NCBI GenBank assembly: GCA_016806645.1
Contig: JACSYO010002129.1
Span: forward strand, 1,960,001 to 2,024,000
Length of the DNA stretch: 64,000 nucleotides
Reading direction: 5' to 3'
Source: Ophiodon elongatus
Taxonomy: Eukaryota > Chordata > Actinopteri > Perciformes > Hexagrammidae
The notes under the pieces are model-generated. The model was not told the DNA's origin, searched no databases, and was given only the letters and a program-made list of their open reading frames with translations. Made by a program: the position numbers and the translations under genes. The first letter of the stretch is position 1; every line of letters starts with the position of its first letter. Below are positions 10,801-23,801 of this stretch, piece by piece.

Positions 10801-13565
10801 CTTGCTAGTGTCATGGCTTTCGCGATGGAAATATAAGTCAGTTGGTTTACTACTTTTGTCCAGACAGAGATATCAACTTTTGGATAAAATTCCATGACAT
10901 TTTGTACATTCATCATCCCCAGAGGATGAATCCCCAAAATCCCTGACTTCTGTGATGATGAAGTGCTGAACTAGGCAGAATCACTGCCTGGTTCAAGAAT
11001 AGCACCAAGGCCTGAAGGCCAATGAGAATTAGGAGTTTCTTCCCTTTGGTCAATTGGGATCTGAACCAGTGACCAAGGCTGGCCGATGCAATCAACCAGG
11101 CTATCACACTTTGTTGTCTTTGCACACACATTACCAAGGCTAATCGCAACAACTATGCCCTACAACAGTATAAACTAATTTTGCATTCTAAACTACCCAA
11201 CATTTGCATTGCGGAGCATTTAAAAAATGAAACCCATGGAAGAAGCTTTTAGCTCAAAGCACAACTTTGCCTCACGCAGCAGCTATTGTGACTGTAAACT
11301 GTGAGCTGTGTGAAGTGTCAAGATTGTCACTGAATCAAACGTATACGTCATTTAGATAAACTTATACTGTGAGTGGTTATCACTAAAAATCTGCTGCTTT
11401 ATACTTACTATGTGAACCAATCAGGTCATTGCCTACTGGAAATACGTGTCTCTCTCCAAACTCCACAGCATAGTTGACCAGTGCCTGCTTCACGGTCTTG
11501 TATCCTGCCAGGATTACCACTTTCTGGGGTCCGAAATATACTGTGAACACCGATCCATAGTTCTTAGAAAGCTTTGAAACAAAAAAGTAGACACCATTGT
11601 GATCATTACAACTTTGAAAAAAGCCAGGATATTATGACATTATTTAAAGCTACTACAAGAAATGTTCATGATGTGTTAATTTTGGCGGCCCCTGTGGACA
11701 AAAATTGTAGTTTTTCCAAGCACCAGAATCCCTTCAGAAAATTTCAAATTTTACTGCAGTAGGCTCTGACAATCTGTCCTGCTCAGTCCTAGTTGTGGTC
11801 CTCCCGTGCCTCCCTTCCCTCCAGTGGGCCCAGCAATACGGTCTGGGTCCGGAGCAGCAGCGAGCAAAGTTCTGCTCCTGATATGGGGAGGAGATGCTGC
11901 TGTTGGGAACAGAGCTCTCATTCTTCTAACTGCGGGGTGCTGGAGTCTGAGTTGAAGGAGTTTCTGGTGAACCTGCATGATTTCACCTGATTTTGCATGA
12001 AATCCTACCGGGTGGCACCACTGACAAGCATTAAGAATAATATAGAAATAGCCAATCTTCCCGCTAATGGTCTCGTTTACTTATAGGTCATATAGAGGCA
12101 TCAGGATTAAATCTGATCTGTTTCATAATCAATTTAAAGTTTGTCAGAGTAACTTTATAGTTTGACTGCCTTAGTAGTAATGAGATCATCACAACTTTAC
12201 TCTAAATCCTGTGATGGGAAAATATGTGTGTGACTAATAGAAAATGATATGAGAGTCTATTAATTAAGGACTTTGTTAATAAGACAATAAAATGTGTATG
12301 GTGTTTAGCTGTTAGACTCTGAAACTAAACTCCTGTGCTCAATAATTTCTGGAATGTGCCAACTGCCGTAAACATGCGATAAAACCTAGCAAACGGTCTT
12401 ACAGAAGTTGCGAAACAAGAACACGGTGTCAACAATCAAGGTCAGAATCCAGAACAATGCGTGAGAAGCTTACTGTTAGACGTTGTGTAAATTATGATGT
12501 GATCTGTGAAATGTTGAGACATTCGCTACAGACTGCGGAGCATACAGTTGTTGTGAATCTCTCTCTTGCAAGCATTAAAACAAGACAAAGACAAACTTGA
12601 TTTCTAAAGACTTTATTCATTTCTTAAACTTTGGCTTCTTCTACTGATTAGCGATAGAAATCTTAACATCTTAACCATAACAATCCATACACAGATGAGC
12701 AAAACTGTAGTAATGTGGCCAAAACACCTTGTAACCTACAGCAGTTATCCAGATAATCCTGCTCTCCTAAAGAGTGATTATATCAAATCCAATTTTTTAT
12801 ACTATACATCGCTGTTCAAAAGCTGGGAATTACGGGCCACAAAAGCTTGATCCGCTACAGTCAGATGGCTAAGAGGACAACTCTATAATTTTCTAACGGT
12901 CTTTCGTGCCTTAAGGTTGTAGAAGGTGCTCTTTACAAATATATATTATTTTGTATGAAGGGTTTTGCAAAACAAGTCATGTTTGTGTACATGGAGAACA
13001 AAACGCTGTACAATGGTTCAACCAGATAACTGTAAGTGCAGAAAGAGACAAAGATTCCATTGGGAATCAGGAATAAGAAATGCAAACTAAATCAATTCAT
13101 TCAATCATTGGTAGTTGAATTTAGCAACAAAGACAGACTTTAAATCATACTATCGTACTATAACAGTATTTTGGTGGGACAAAGCATAAATGGAATTTTA
13201 AATCATGTATTTATATTTTGGGAGGTAAAACTATTCCAAATGTAAATAATACTATTTCTGTCTGAATTATATTGTTTTTATCTACATTAAAATACCATCA
13301 AAATAACAGATCATTCCACACTTTTGAACAACACAGTATATGTACAATTTAATTTTCCATATCACCTACTTACCTCATACAGCGTACTGTGGAGGGACTT
13401 AAGATTCAGCTGCAGCAAATTGCCAAACACAGGCAATGGTCTGGGTCCTGGAGGCTCCTTTCTCAGACGGTCAAAGTTGGAGAAAATTACATACAAGACT
13501 AGCAGGATCCCAACAGTTCCCAGTAGAGTGGTTGTACTGGGGGACTGCAGAAAAAGGTTTTCCAT
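7862..13565 (-). CDS. cyp2k: cytochrome P450 family 2, CYP2K-like (copy A)
   Basis: Nine exons: 13374-13565, 11409-11571, 10097-10252, 9848-10008, 9498-9677, 9233-9374, 8435-8619, 8139-8280, 7862-8061. Total 1521 nt, 506 residues, no break. N-terminal membrane anchor (residues about 10-28), hinge PPGPRPLP, I-helix oxygen motif AGTDTT (308-313), K-helix ETQR (364-367), and heme loop FSAGRRACLGE with the ligand Cys at about 445. The sequence resembles recalled trout CYP2K1 throughout. The predicted role is an ER monooxygenase of fatty acids and xenobiotics, using P450 reductase. It differs from B and C by a longer tail (REGLQN after AVS) and by lacking most of the intron-5 SINE. Exon 3 has two possible acceptors six bases apart (10252 or 10246), both in frame. 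A TTTATT at 7705-7710 (AATAAA on this strand) could be the poly(A) signal. Confidence 0.9.
9425..9449 (+). repeat. stub of the intron-5 SINE in copy A
   Basis: Only the first 25 or so bases of the SINE head seen whole in copies B and C remain. They are joined straight to the 3' flank AGTATAGATTTAAACC. It sits between exons 5 and 6 at the orthologous place. Confidence 0.8.
11640..12030. repeat. probable interspersed repeat in intron 1 of copy A
   Basis: This stretch is more GC-rich than the rest of the intron and is absent from intron 1 of B and C. It contains the phrase GGCGGCCCCTGTGGACAAAA, which I recall as part of a common teleost repeat. Two overlapping ORFs here (11751-11990, both strands) show no family resemblance. 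Confidence 0.45.
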
Positions 13566-15300
13566 GACAGCCAGTAAGCCACACTTTATGCTTTATGTTG
13601 TGTGAGTATCGGAGTGAATCCCTGACCCAATACGACCTGACACTGTGAGATGCACTCTGCATGTACCCCTTTTTCCGACTGTTGGAAAGATAATTGTTTC
13701 AGTATAGTGACCTCGCAAACCACAGAAGGTTTTAGAGAACAGATCGTGCATATCTTCAAGGAAGTGCCCACAGGGGCAGCACCCACACAGTCTCCCCGGT
13801 CTTGACCTTCACCGTCCCATCCCATCATATAGTGAATTGTTCATCACAGTGTATAAAAGAACAGAGGCTCAGACGGGCCTCTGAGCAGCAACGAGACTCA
13901 TATTCTGTGTGTGATTCAACTCTGCTCCTTCTTGCAAGAATAAATTGCTTAATGATGTCATACTCATGTCGAGTAGAACACAGACCAAGTACAAGTACTT
14001 ATATTTGAGTAGATGTCGATATCAAGTACCAATGTGAGTACTTAACTGTACCATTACAGTTCTAACAAAAACTTTAAAAATGTGTTTTATTTCAAAAGAT
14101 TCACTTTCTGACTAATAAATTAAATACACAACATGACGCTGTTGTTGACATTTTATCAATCAACTTTTGAGCTTACGTGAAACAGAGCATATGTTGCAGT
14201 AGGAATGTTAATAGTTAATCGTTTAACCGTGCCTCAGTTAAACATTTGAAAGGGATATACATTTTGTCACAAAGTCACGATGTAAAGTCGATATCTCACT
14301 ATAAACAAATGTAAAATGTTAATAAAAGAAATAACACAGACACCCATACCAGTCATTTCTCCTGTCCTCTGTAATCCTGTCTTCTGTACGCTGCTTGGTC
14401 TCAGTCAGCAGAGAGGTTTAAAAAAAAAAAAATGCTTTTGGCCAATTGTGTGTTTTTTTGCGGTTGCCGATTGAATTTGGTTTCACTTTCGTTTACATGT
14501 CTGTTCTTGTTGCACAGATGTGTTGACAAAATATTGGCTTTACTCGCAAATATTTATAGCACGTGTAGTAACAAGTTTAGTTGCCATCAACTCAAGTATT
14601 CTTCACTTCGTGCAACCCACTTCCTATACAGAGATAAATTCATTTTTTTAAACTAACAAAAACACTACGATTCTTAGTTTCAGGTGAATATACACTGATG
14701 AAAACATAATTAGAAATATTATATTCCAATGCATCCCCTTAAATGTTACACTGTCCCTTTAAGTGCGCTAGAGCCAAAGCTGTTGCTAACTAAGAGGCCA
14801 TACAGTCTATGGGCCAACCCCTTCACTTGTATCATCAGCTGGTTGACAAGTATAGAAGAAAATTATATATCTTTAAATTGTTTTAACTGTATTCTTTTAT
14901 ATTGCCTTTGTGTATTCCTGACAGTTCTATCTCTAACAGTAACCCCTGTAGACAGAAACTATTTTACATTAATGAACAAACCTCTGTGAGTGAAACCTTT
15001 TGGTTACTTCTTGCAGCCTGCACAGTTGCTAACCTGTGGTGTTCAGAGGATGAGACACTGAAGTGTTGTAATTATTTATTCAAAACTTGTTTTGTAGCCA
15101 GTGCATTCATTTAGAATGGGGAAAAGACAGTTTCACTTCAACTAAGTATGTTTCTGTTATCAGGAATTAATGAGTACCCTGCAACCAATCAGAATTGAGT
15201 ATTCTTCCAGACAATAAAATATACATAAAAGTAGTTATTACATTTGTCAAATATGTAAATAATGATAACATACAATATATGATAAATCAATAACAATCTC
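13566..15300. other. intergenic DNA upstream of copy A, no gene seen
   Basis: AT-rich, no exon recognised. The phrase at about 14205-14250 (GTTAATAGTTAATCGTTTAACC) and the tract at 14430-15000 look like diverged teleost repeats. The first few hundred bases presumably hold the promoter of copy A. Confidence 0.5.
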
Positions 15301-15655
15301 TGCCTTGATGTTTTGACTAATGAATCAAAAATATAATATAGCTTTTCTAGCAGTTTGATTGGTACAGCTGTAAATTAGCCTATTGTGTCAGAGTAGTCAA
15401 TTAACAGGTCAAAGAAATGGTATCCCATTTTCTTATTAAGATTTTAATCTGCAACTGCTTAAACTGAAAATGCCCCACACACAGTGAACTGCAGACACAG
15501 AAACTCCTTGCTGAGACACCAACCTTGCTACAGCACTTAAGTTAAATATATGTGTTGAATAAGCTGGTTTCAAAGTGGACAGCAGTGTTACTTTTTCAGT
15601 TGCATTATATCAAAAGCTTTCCATTGTGCAAAAGTGTTTGACAATAGCTAAAGTA
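15300..15655 (-). other. 3' flank of a further CYP2K copy
   Basis: This aligns by eye with 7570-7861, the 3' flank of copy A. Shared phrases include TTCTAGCAGTTT, GCTGGTTTCAAAGTGGACAG and TTGACAATAGCTAAAGTA, with small indels. The order relative to the stop codon is the same as in copy A. Confidence 0.8.
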
Positions 15656-15676
15656 CTAATTTTGTAATCCCTCACG
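15656..15676 (-). CDS. cyp2k: last codons of a further CYP2K gene, rest lost in gap
   Basis: On the minus strand the 21 bases next to the N run read as six codons and a stop, REGLQN*. This is exactly the tail that copy A has (7862-7882), with one silent difference. B, C, D, E and F end in SRQ* instead. The matching 3' flank continues to 15300. The rest of the gene must lie in, or be collapsed into, the gap. Confidence 0.75.
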   Translation of the reverse strand, partial: REGLQN

Positions 15677-15776
15677 NNNNNNNNNNNNNNNNNNNNNNNN
15701 NNNNNNNNNNNNNNNNNNNNNNNNNNNNNNNNNNNNNNNNNNNNNNNNNNNNNNNNNNNNNNNNNNNNNNNNNNNN
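15677..15776. other. assembly gap, 100 N
   Basis: A run of exactly 100 N, the usual placeholder for a gap of unknown size. The left lip is the C-terminal codons of a CYP2K gene. The right lip is inside the right arm of the foldback repeat that is complete at 28000-28557. The true missing length is therefore probably several kilobases (inference). Confidence 0.9.
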
Positions 15777-16226
15777 ACCTTTTAAGGAATCCTGTAATCA
15801 AAATCAAAATATAAGGAAATTATGAATATGAATGCCATTTGAGCTGACTTTGCCTTTAATTTTCACAGAAACTGTACAGTAAAATTACATGAAATCTGAC
15901 ATGGACATATATGGGGTCATCATGAAGATCGTAGTTTAAAAGCAGTTTTAATGTATTTTTCCCTTTATCAAGTCCTTAGAGTTATTACTTTACAATCAAA
16001 AAACATTGAAGACAACAGTAGGTCCAGTATTTCCAGGGACCAGGTTATAGATAGAGACAAGTCTTCATTTACTTATAGTGGGCTTAATACGTGATGTGAT
16101 TTTTGCAATTGTATGTAATTAAAGAAAGTAAAACCGTGACAAATTAAAATCCACAAAACCACAGTACATTCATTTGTCAAAATAATTACAGTTACAGTGT
16201 ATAATGCCATGCTTCAGCTCTCTTCC
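15777..16226. repeat. right half of foldback repeat plus 3' flank of copy B
   Basis: Nearly identical to 28392-28842, starting in the foldback arm (ACCTTTTAAGGAATCC) and running into the 3' flank shared by B, C and, in part, F (41424-41952). The left half of the foldback is missing here because of the gap. Confidence 0.85.
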
Positions 16227-19200
16227 TCATTGGCGACTGACGGCACACAGCTCATGAGGTGAAGGGTTGAGGGTGAAGCCCACAGCTGGTGTCAGATCCA
16301 GTTCCTCCTCTTTAACTCCAGGTGGAGGAGTGAAACGGAAGCGCTGGAGGAGGGAGGTGAAGAAGAGGAAGAGCTCCATCCTAGCCAGACTTTCTCCCGG
16401 ACACGCCCTGCGTCCTGTGAGAGATCATGCTTCAGATCATCTGAAAAACTTCAATTGGTATTGAAAAGAAGTGTTAGCTGAGCTCGCTAACCTGCAGAGA
16501 AGGGCATGAAGGCATCTCTCTTGACAAACGTCCCATCCTTGTCCAAGAAATGGGCAGGATTAAAGGTGCGTGGGCTCTCCCACTCACTCTCATCCCACAG
16601 AACAGAGGTCAAAAGAGGAAACACAGGGGTCCCCTTGAGAAAGACAGTTTATTATTACTTACGATGTTTTAAAGGGTAGTATTAACTACTATCTTTAAAC
16701 AGCTTTCTAGAATCAAGCATGCAGTTGCATCATGTTTCATTATTCTACAAAAACTGGAAGACTTGATTTCATCAGTCCGATTTGTACCTTTCTTATAAAA
16801 TAGCCCTGAAAAGTCACATCTGTGCTGGTGACGTGAGAAACAGAGATGGGAAGGATATTAGCGAGTCTCTGTGTCTCATGGATGACAGCGTCAGTGAAGG
16901 GCAGGTTCATCCTGTCCTCTGCCTTGACCTGACGGCACCCAATCACCCTGCTCAGCTCTGCCTGGACCTGGTCTGGAATGAGAACAGAAAAGAAAACACA
17001 GTGGCTAAAAAACAAAGTAGCAGTAACGCATGTTTTTTCGCAAGTTTTGTAGAAAAAACAAAGACAAATGTTTTGCACAAGCAAGATCAAATCCATCTCA
17101 ATGCCATCAGTGTAATCTTTAGACCAGCTGGAAGAACATTGCATTTTAATAGTCGAAACTGAGGAAATTAAGTAAATCTTCTCATTTATATCTGAAATAC
17201 TCTTGGTGCATACAGTTTCAATGGGGTTCTTTTTCCAGTTTTATTTACATTTAAATGAGGATTATACCATGGACAGAATTAATTGAACCTGTAATTTAAT
17301 CTTTACAATATTTATAATTTATAAAGTCCTACAACAGTCACAGATAACAGATTTTTTTTTGTCAGAGCATTTGATTAATTGATTACTGTCAGGATGTAAT
17401 GAGAAACATTACATATTTTTCCGTATTTCCTCTCCCTCTGTCTTGTTTATCTTTGACTGCAACAAATTAAGGTAAAAAAGCCCAGAAAATAATCTTTAAA
17501 AAAACAAATATTTCAACTTCAACTACAAGGTTAAGTACCCCAGTTGGACTGCATCTGAATGCAACAGGTCTAAGCATATTACTTACCCTGTATTTGAGGA
17601 TATTTGGCCATGAACAACAGACCCCATCTCAGCGTAGTTCCTGTCGTATCAGTACCAGCCGCAAAGAGGTTGCTAACAGTTGACACAAGGGTCTCTATGT
17701 TGTAGTATGACTCTGTAATCCCTGAATCCTTAAGGATCAATGAAGTAATACAAAAAAAACTGAAATTAATAATTATATTGGCTGCACGTTGGTGTAGTGG
17801 CTAGCACTGTCACCTCATAGCATTAGGGGCCCGGGCCGGGGTTTGATCCCCGATCCCGGGCGGACCTTCTGTGTGGAGTTTGCATGTTTTCCCCGTGGCA
17901 GTGTTAGTTCCCTCCAGGTTCTCCAGCTTTCTCCCACAGTCAAAAGACATGCAGCTTAGGTTAACTGGAGAATCTAAAATTGCCCGTAGGTGTGAATGGT
18001 TGTCTGTCTATACGCGCCCTGCGATAAACTGGCGACCCGTCCAGGCCTTCGCCCATTGTCAGCTGGGATCTGCTCCAGCGCCCCCGTGACCTTAACTAGG
18101 ATCAGCTAGTGGTTTAGGTTTAGATAGTGGAATGGAATAAATAAGTATAGATTTAAACCTTGTATTATGATTTCACACTTGATTTTATTACCTCTAGCTT
18201 CTGTTTGTGAGCCAGAAATGAGTCCACAAATCCTCTGCACATCTGAGCATTCAAAGTTTCTTGTAAATGTCTGATCAGCTGCTTTATTTGTTTTCTGTTT
18301 TCAGCAACATTCTTCCTGAGACGCATCCTGTTGCTTGCCCATTGAAATATCCAGGGGTAAAAGTTGTACAACTGTTGTAATTGAATAGAGAATAAAACGT
18401 TCAAACATGTTATTATCTGTGTAACACCAAGGCACAATAAAAAGGTCAATATGCATGCCCATGGACCCATGAGTCTGTAATTCTCACTATAACCCACACA
18501 ATGTACATCTCATAGTTTATTTAATGAAAGACAAAGTGGTACCTGTAATGAAGGAGAGCCTGAAAGTCGAATACTGTCATTGGCTCGGTCTACCATACAT
18601 GTAAACTCTGCATCATTGTAATCAAATCTGCTGCCATAGATAATTGAAGAGATGATGTTGGAAACTGCATAGTTTATTGACTGGGTAACACTGAAGGGTT
18701 TACCTAAAACAAACAACAAACATGAATGAGCAAAACAACAAACAATATAAAATCCTTATAACGGCATAATACAATACAGGAGAAGAGTTACCTTCATGTC
18801 CTTCGAACATTTTGATCAGGTACTGAGTTTCCTCAATGATTTTCTCCTCTGCTGCTTTTTTGCCCATCCCATAGTCTCTCAGGTTAGTCAGAGAAAAACG
18901 CCTCAGTTCTTTCCATAACTCCCCATTGGCAAATAAGATTCCTTTACCTAAAGTGAAATCAAGTACACATGTTATGTCAAAAGTTATTTGAACTGTTTGA
19001 AATCGGATTACAATATTTTCAGAAAAATGTCAGCAAGAAGTTGAATGATGACTGAACAAAACCTTGATTTCTCTCAGGGGACTTCACTATGCACAAAGAG
19101 CATACGAGAATATCAACAGAATGTCAACAACCATACATGACAGCACAAAATAACATAAACATGTCATAATAAACGGCATAATTTGGGAAATCAATAAAGG

Positions 19201-22200
19201 GCATCAGATACAGGTTTTAAAAAGTGCAGAGTCCAGACCATGTGATCAAAGCTTGTTGAATACTGCGTGAGACAAAGTATGTGATTCCTCTTTCATCCTG
19301 GGCATTATATACCTGCGCACTAAAGATAAAAGTTCACTTTCAGGCCTTAAAGGGTACAGTGGATCTGTTGTGATGTTGTGTGCAAAATTCATGGTGTACT
19401 GGTCATGCAGGTAATATTGCACATTGGTTCCCCTGTTATTATGCCACCCAGTTTAACAACCCTGTCCAGTCTGTTCTTGTTTTATGCAGACAGCACTTGC
19501 TAGTGTCATGGCTGTAGCGATGGAAATATAAGTCAGTTGGTTTACTACTTTTGTCCAGACAGAGATATCAACTTTTGGATAAAATTCCATGACATTTTGT
19601 ACATTCATCATCCCCAGAGGATGAATCCCCAAAATCCCTGACTTCTGTGATGATGAAGTGCTGAACTAGGCAGAATCACTGCCTGGTTCAAGAATAGCAC
19701 CAAGGCCTGAAGGCCAATGAGAATTAGGAGTTTCTTCCCTTTGGTCAATTGGGATCTGAACCAGTGACCAAGGCTGGCCGATGCAATCAACCAGGCTATC
19801 ACACTTTGTTGTCTTTGCACACACATTACCAAGGCTAATCGCAACAACTATGCCCTGCAACGGTATAAACTAATTTTGCATTCTAAACTACCCAACATTT
19901 GCATTGCGGAGCATTTAAAAAATTAAACCCATGGAAGAAGCTTTTAGCTCAAAGCACAACTTTGCCTCACGCAGCAGCTATTGTGACTGTAAACTGTGAG
20001 CTGTGTGAAGTGTCAAGATTGTCACTGAATCAAACGTATACGTCATTTAGATAAACTTATACTGTGAGTGGTTATCACTAAAAATCTGCTGCTTTATACT
20101 TACTATGTGAACCAATCAGGTCATTGCCTACTGGAAATACGTGTCTCTCTCCAAACTCCACAGCATAGTTGACCAGTGCCTGCTTCACGGTCTTGTATCC
20201 TGCCAGGATTACCACTTTCTGGGGTCCGAAATACACTGTGAACACTGATCCATAGTTCCTGGAAAGCTATAAACAAAATAAAGCAGTGATCATTGCAACT
20301 TTGAAAAAAGACAGGATATTGTTTGGTTGTTAAGTTTAGCAGCCTTAGTAGTATTGAAATCATCCCAACATTACTCCTAATTCCAAACACAGACAACAAA
20401 AGTAGAAACCTAGATCAATTTCACTTGCACTTATTTCAATACTGCCTTAAAAATAACTGTTGTGGACATATAAACAAATGTCATACATACGCTGAAATCT
20501 GGAATGAGATCCCATATCATATTAAAGCAATAACCACTACTACAAATTGCAAACATGTATATATTTACCATTTGATGTAAATACTGCAACCACTGATTTA
20601 AATCTCATATCATCTTGCTCACTCCACCAGGATTCCTCTCACATAAAGCTTAAGCGGAAATTCAGTCAAGAAGACTCTCTTTACACTCCCTTTCATTCAT
20701 AATCTCTCAGTCTCTCTCTCCCTGTGACTACTTTATCAGCTGATTGTGGGCATTTACTTTAAGTTAACCAACCAGATTCGTTGCTGTCAAATATTTTAAA
20801 TGTTTTCCTCTCTGCTGCTGTCGGTTGTCATTTCAGCACTGTGGGAAGGCAGGTAACAGGCAGCCTACCATTAGTCTATGAAGGGGAGGAGCTCGCCTCG
20901 GCCTTTCTTCCTGAACTCAGATACACCTCAGAGAGCAGCTGAGGTCAGCCTTTGTTTGGTGACTGATTTGGGAGGCTCTCTTTTCTTTATAAATGTTTAA
21001 AAGCGTGATTTTAATAGTAAAATTATCGAAACATGATATAATCTTTTAAGTTCATAGCATTAAATTAACGGTGTGGACGATGATTGTTAAAAATGTGTTA
21101 TTTGTCAGAGTCTTCGTGTTTGGTGAGGGACTAAAAACTTGGAGTGATTGCTTAGACACAGCCATCAGCCAAGAAATAAGATTCCAGTCACCTGCATATG
21201 TTCAACTGGGGGAGGGGACCATGTTCCAGTCTAGAAAAGTAGATTTACTTTTACACTGCATGTATTATACTATGTTTTTGTAAAGGTTCCTTTTGTAATA
21301 TTAATGTATTTATTTTAATTTTCAAACAAAGACATAAGAGGACCCATTAGATTTTAGTGTGTCTTTTAAATAATCAGTTGAATGGGCCTTTTTCGGTTTT
21401 CTTTTTCTTTTGGGGCTTTGTGCTGTGCTGAAGGGGGGAAAGAGTGGTAGAGTAATCACCTTGCATGGGTATTTTATTGTGTGTTTTGAGTCACCTTAGC
21501 TTGCTGTGAGTAGGTACATTTTATTTTACTTGGTTTGTGTGCAGTGGTAGTTTATTACATATTTTGTGACAGTTTCCTTTTTCTTTACGCATAACTCTAC
21601 ACTGACCTCCCTTATGGTGCAGTTTAGCCTCACATTGTTTACTTTCTTTGCTTGTTCATTTGTTTTGATTCATGTATTAATTGTATAATTTACTCCATCC
21701 CTCCTTTTTTATGATCTACAATGAGGCTCACTCACTCACTTGTTGAGTTTTCTATTTCATGCATGGTCAATAAAATCTATATTTACGGTATAGTAATCTC
21801 TGGCTCCAGTTTATTCTGGGTCTTGTGAATTGAGTATCACCGGGTCACACTAACAATCAGATGTAACCCTCTTCCACCCCGGTCACCTCCAGTCAGCATC
21901 ACAGTCATGCTCCTCATTTATCAACGGATTGCATCAACTCCCTTCACCACCACCACCACCACCAGTGTCTGGACTCCAGAGGGATTATGCCTTAACTGAG
22001 CTCAGCGTCACTACTCCGCTAATATCATCCTACTTCAGGATGGAGTCCAATCGCCAAAGAATTTGCACTCTTCATTTCTTATGCATGCTAAATTATTGTT
22101 AAATTTTACTGAAGTCTCTCTTGTTTGAACTGTATGTGTCGCTGTGTTTTGTTTCTTGTTTCCTGTTTATTTATTTTCATCTTTTCCTGTATAATGATAA

Positions 22201-22610
22201 TAAGCGGCAGTAAAGTGGCCGAAACATATTGTATCGTACAGTTATCCATTTCTCATAAAATCAAAATCAAATATCCCATTATCAAATCCAATTTGTTATA
22301 CTATACATAACCATATAAATGTTTGGAATTGCCTCCCACAAAAGATTGATCCAGTACGAATAAATGGCTGATAGGACCACTCTATATGTGGTCCTATCAC
22401 AAGGTATCACTTACTTACCTCATACAGCGTACTGTGGAGTGACTTAAGATCCAGCTGCAGCAAATTACCAAACACAGGCAATGGTCTGGGTCCTGGAGGC
22501 TCCTTTCTCAGATGGTCAAAGTTTGGGAAAAAAACATACAAAACAAGTAAGATACCAACAGTTCCCAGTAGAGTGGTTATACTGGGGGTCTGCAGAAAAA
22601 GGTTTTCCAT
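16227..22610 (-). CDS. cyp2k: cytochrome P450 family 2, CYP2K-like (copy B)
   Basis: Exons: 22419-22610, 20104-20266, 18792-18947, 18543-18703, 18192-18371, 17587-17728, 16788-16972, 16492-16633, 16227-16414. Total 1509 nt, 502 residues, in frame. Start MENLFLQTPS, anchor about 10-28, hinge PPGPRPLP, AGTDTT in exon 6, ETQR in exon 7, heme Cys at about 445, end SRQ*. It is nearly identical to copy C. One change is Met to Leu in exon 3 (WKELRRF for WKEMRRF). The large intron 1 (20267-22418) has a CCA microsatellite near 21947 and repeat-like DNA but no exon. Intron 5 holds a SINE. It is the proximal member of the B+D duplication unit. Confidence 0.9.
17780..18145 (+). mobile_element. tRNA-headed SINE in intron 5 of copy B
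   Basis: The head has RNA polymerase III box A-like (TGTAGTGGCTAGCACTG) and box B-like (GGTTTGATCCC) sequences. The body holds the phrases GTGGAGTTTGCATGTT, CTCCCACAGTC and ATTGCCCGTAGGTGTGAATG, and ends near GGATCAGCTAGTGG. I recall this body from a very common teleost SINE/LINE-tail family. It is antisense to the P450 gene. A clear target-site duplication was not found. Confidence 0.85.
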
Positions 22611-23801
22611 GACAGGTAGTCAGCCACACTTTCAACAAAGTCAAAAACAATATATTTGAGTTCTATGTTGTGAGTATTGAAGTGAAGCCAAGACCCAATT
22701 TGACCTTACACTTTGACATGAACATGTTGTCCTTTGGTTAATATTTCAACTGCTAAGTTGATTGCAACACAGAGTGCAAAGGTGTTTTTTTTGGTCCCAT
22801 GTTGTTCTTGTCATCACCCTTGTCCCATTTTTTTTTTTTTCAAATAGCTACTGCTCTCATCCTCATTGGTGACTGACAGCACACAGCTCATGAGGTGTCA
22901 TATAGAAGAAGGCCATTATAGAACACAAACATCAAGATAATGGGTAATTCCACACTTTTGAACATCAGTGCGTAGATATATATAATGAAATTAGTTTTCC
23001 ATATTATTTACTTTCCAAATACAGCGTACTGTGCAGTGACTTAAGATCCAGCTGCTGCAAATTACCAAACACAGGTAGTTCTTTCTCTGACAGTCAAAGT
23101 TGAGGAAAAATATAAACAAGACAAGTATGATTCACACAGTGTCCAGTAGAGTGGTCAAAAGGTTTTCAATGACATTCACAACCCCCGTGGGCACCCTTGC
23201 ACAACATTAACCCAGGCTCACCTTATCCTGTCAATGACTTAAGGAATCCAGTGAGTTTAAGAGGTCCTGGGGAGCTGTGAGATGAGGGAGAGGGGCGGAG
23301 GCCGAGCACTCTCTTTTCTGATCGGGACCACTTGGCCTGATAGCGGGTCCCGTGGAGAAGGCTCCGAAGCAACACTTCTGCTGAGTGCATCTAGACAATG
23401 GAGACCGTTCACACACGAGCCTCCGCTAAGAGAAACCTTGAGGGATAATCAATTGATCTCAATTTTTAAAATCAGATTACGTTTTTTAATACCGCTTACT
23501 AACAATATTATTATCATCCTCATTAGGCTTTACATAATTTGTATGCCTCAGAATTACTTTAATAACGCGTTGTTATGCTCAGACGGTTTACATTTAAATG
23601 TACATGTCTTTTTTGCTCCTTTCTAAGAGTCTAACAACTATAGAACTCAGTCTTACAGTCAGACTGTTGTATATTTACACAAATAGCTTTACTTTTCTGG
23701 ATGTTCAGTTTGTTCTGCTGCTTGTCAGGGTGAGTTAAACAATAGGCATGTCATGGCCACTTACAGTTACAGTGTATAATGCCATGCTTCAGCTCTCTTC
23801 C
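22611..23801. other. spacer between copies B and D
   Basis: Holds the promoter side of copy B and two relic P450 fragments (listed separately). It also holds a GC-richer tract at about 23200-23430 that I cannot classify. Its counterpart between C and E is 35225-36415, nearly identical. Confidence 0.7.
22861..23175 (-). pseudogene. relic CYP2K exon 9 end and exon 1
   Basis: Minus strand. At 22861-22898 the coding end of a P450 exon 9 (HELCAV-type) survives. At about 23021-23175 a decayed exon 1 survives, with the membrane-anchor codons and GNLLQLDLKS-like bases. The start codon is changed (ATG to ATT), the PPGPRP hinge is deleted and the frame is lost. No exons 2-8 are seen between them. They are remains of older copies, not a working gene. 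Confidence 0.75.

Noticed and set aside
10913..11152. 79-codon minus-strand ORF in intron 2 of A, repeated in B and C
   Set aside because: It lies in an intron between well-defined exons and is shared only through duplication; the sequence looks like an old repeat.
17780..17860. Possible tRNA gene (box A and box B present)
   Set aside because: It is the tRNA-derived head of a SINE with a long non-tRNA body; no intact cloverleaf was seen.
23282..23626. 114-codon plus-strand ORF (copy at 35896-36171 is cut shorter)
   Set aside because: The reading frame is not preserved between near-identical duplicates, and no family is recognised.
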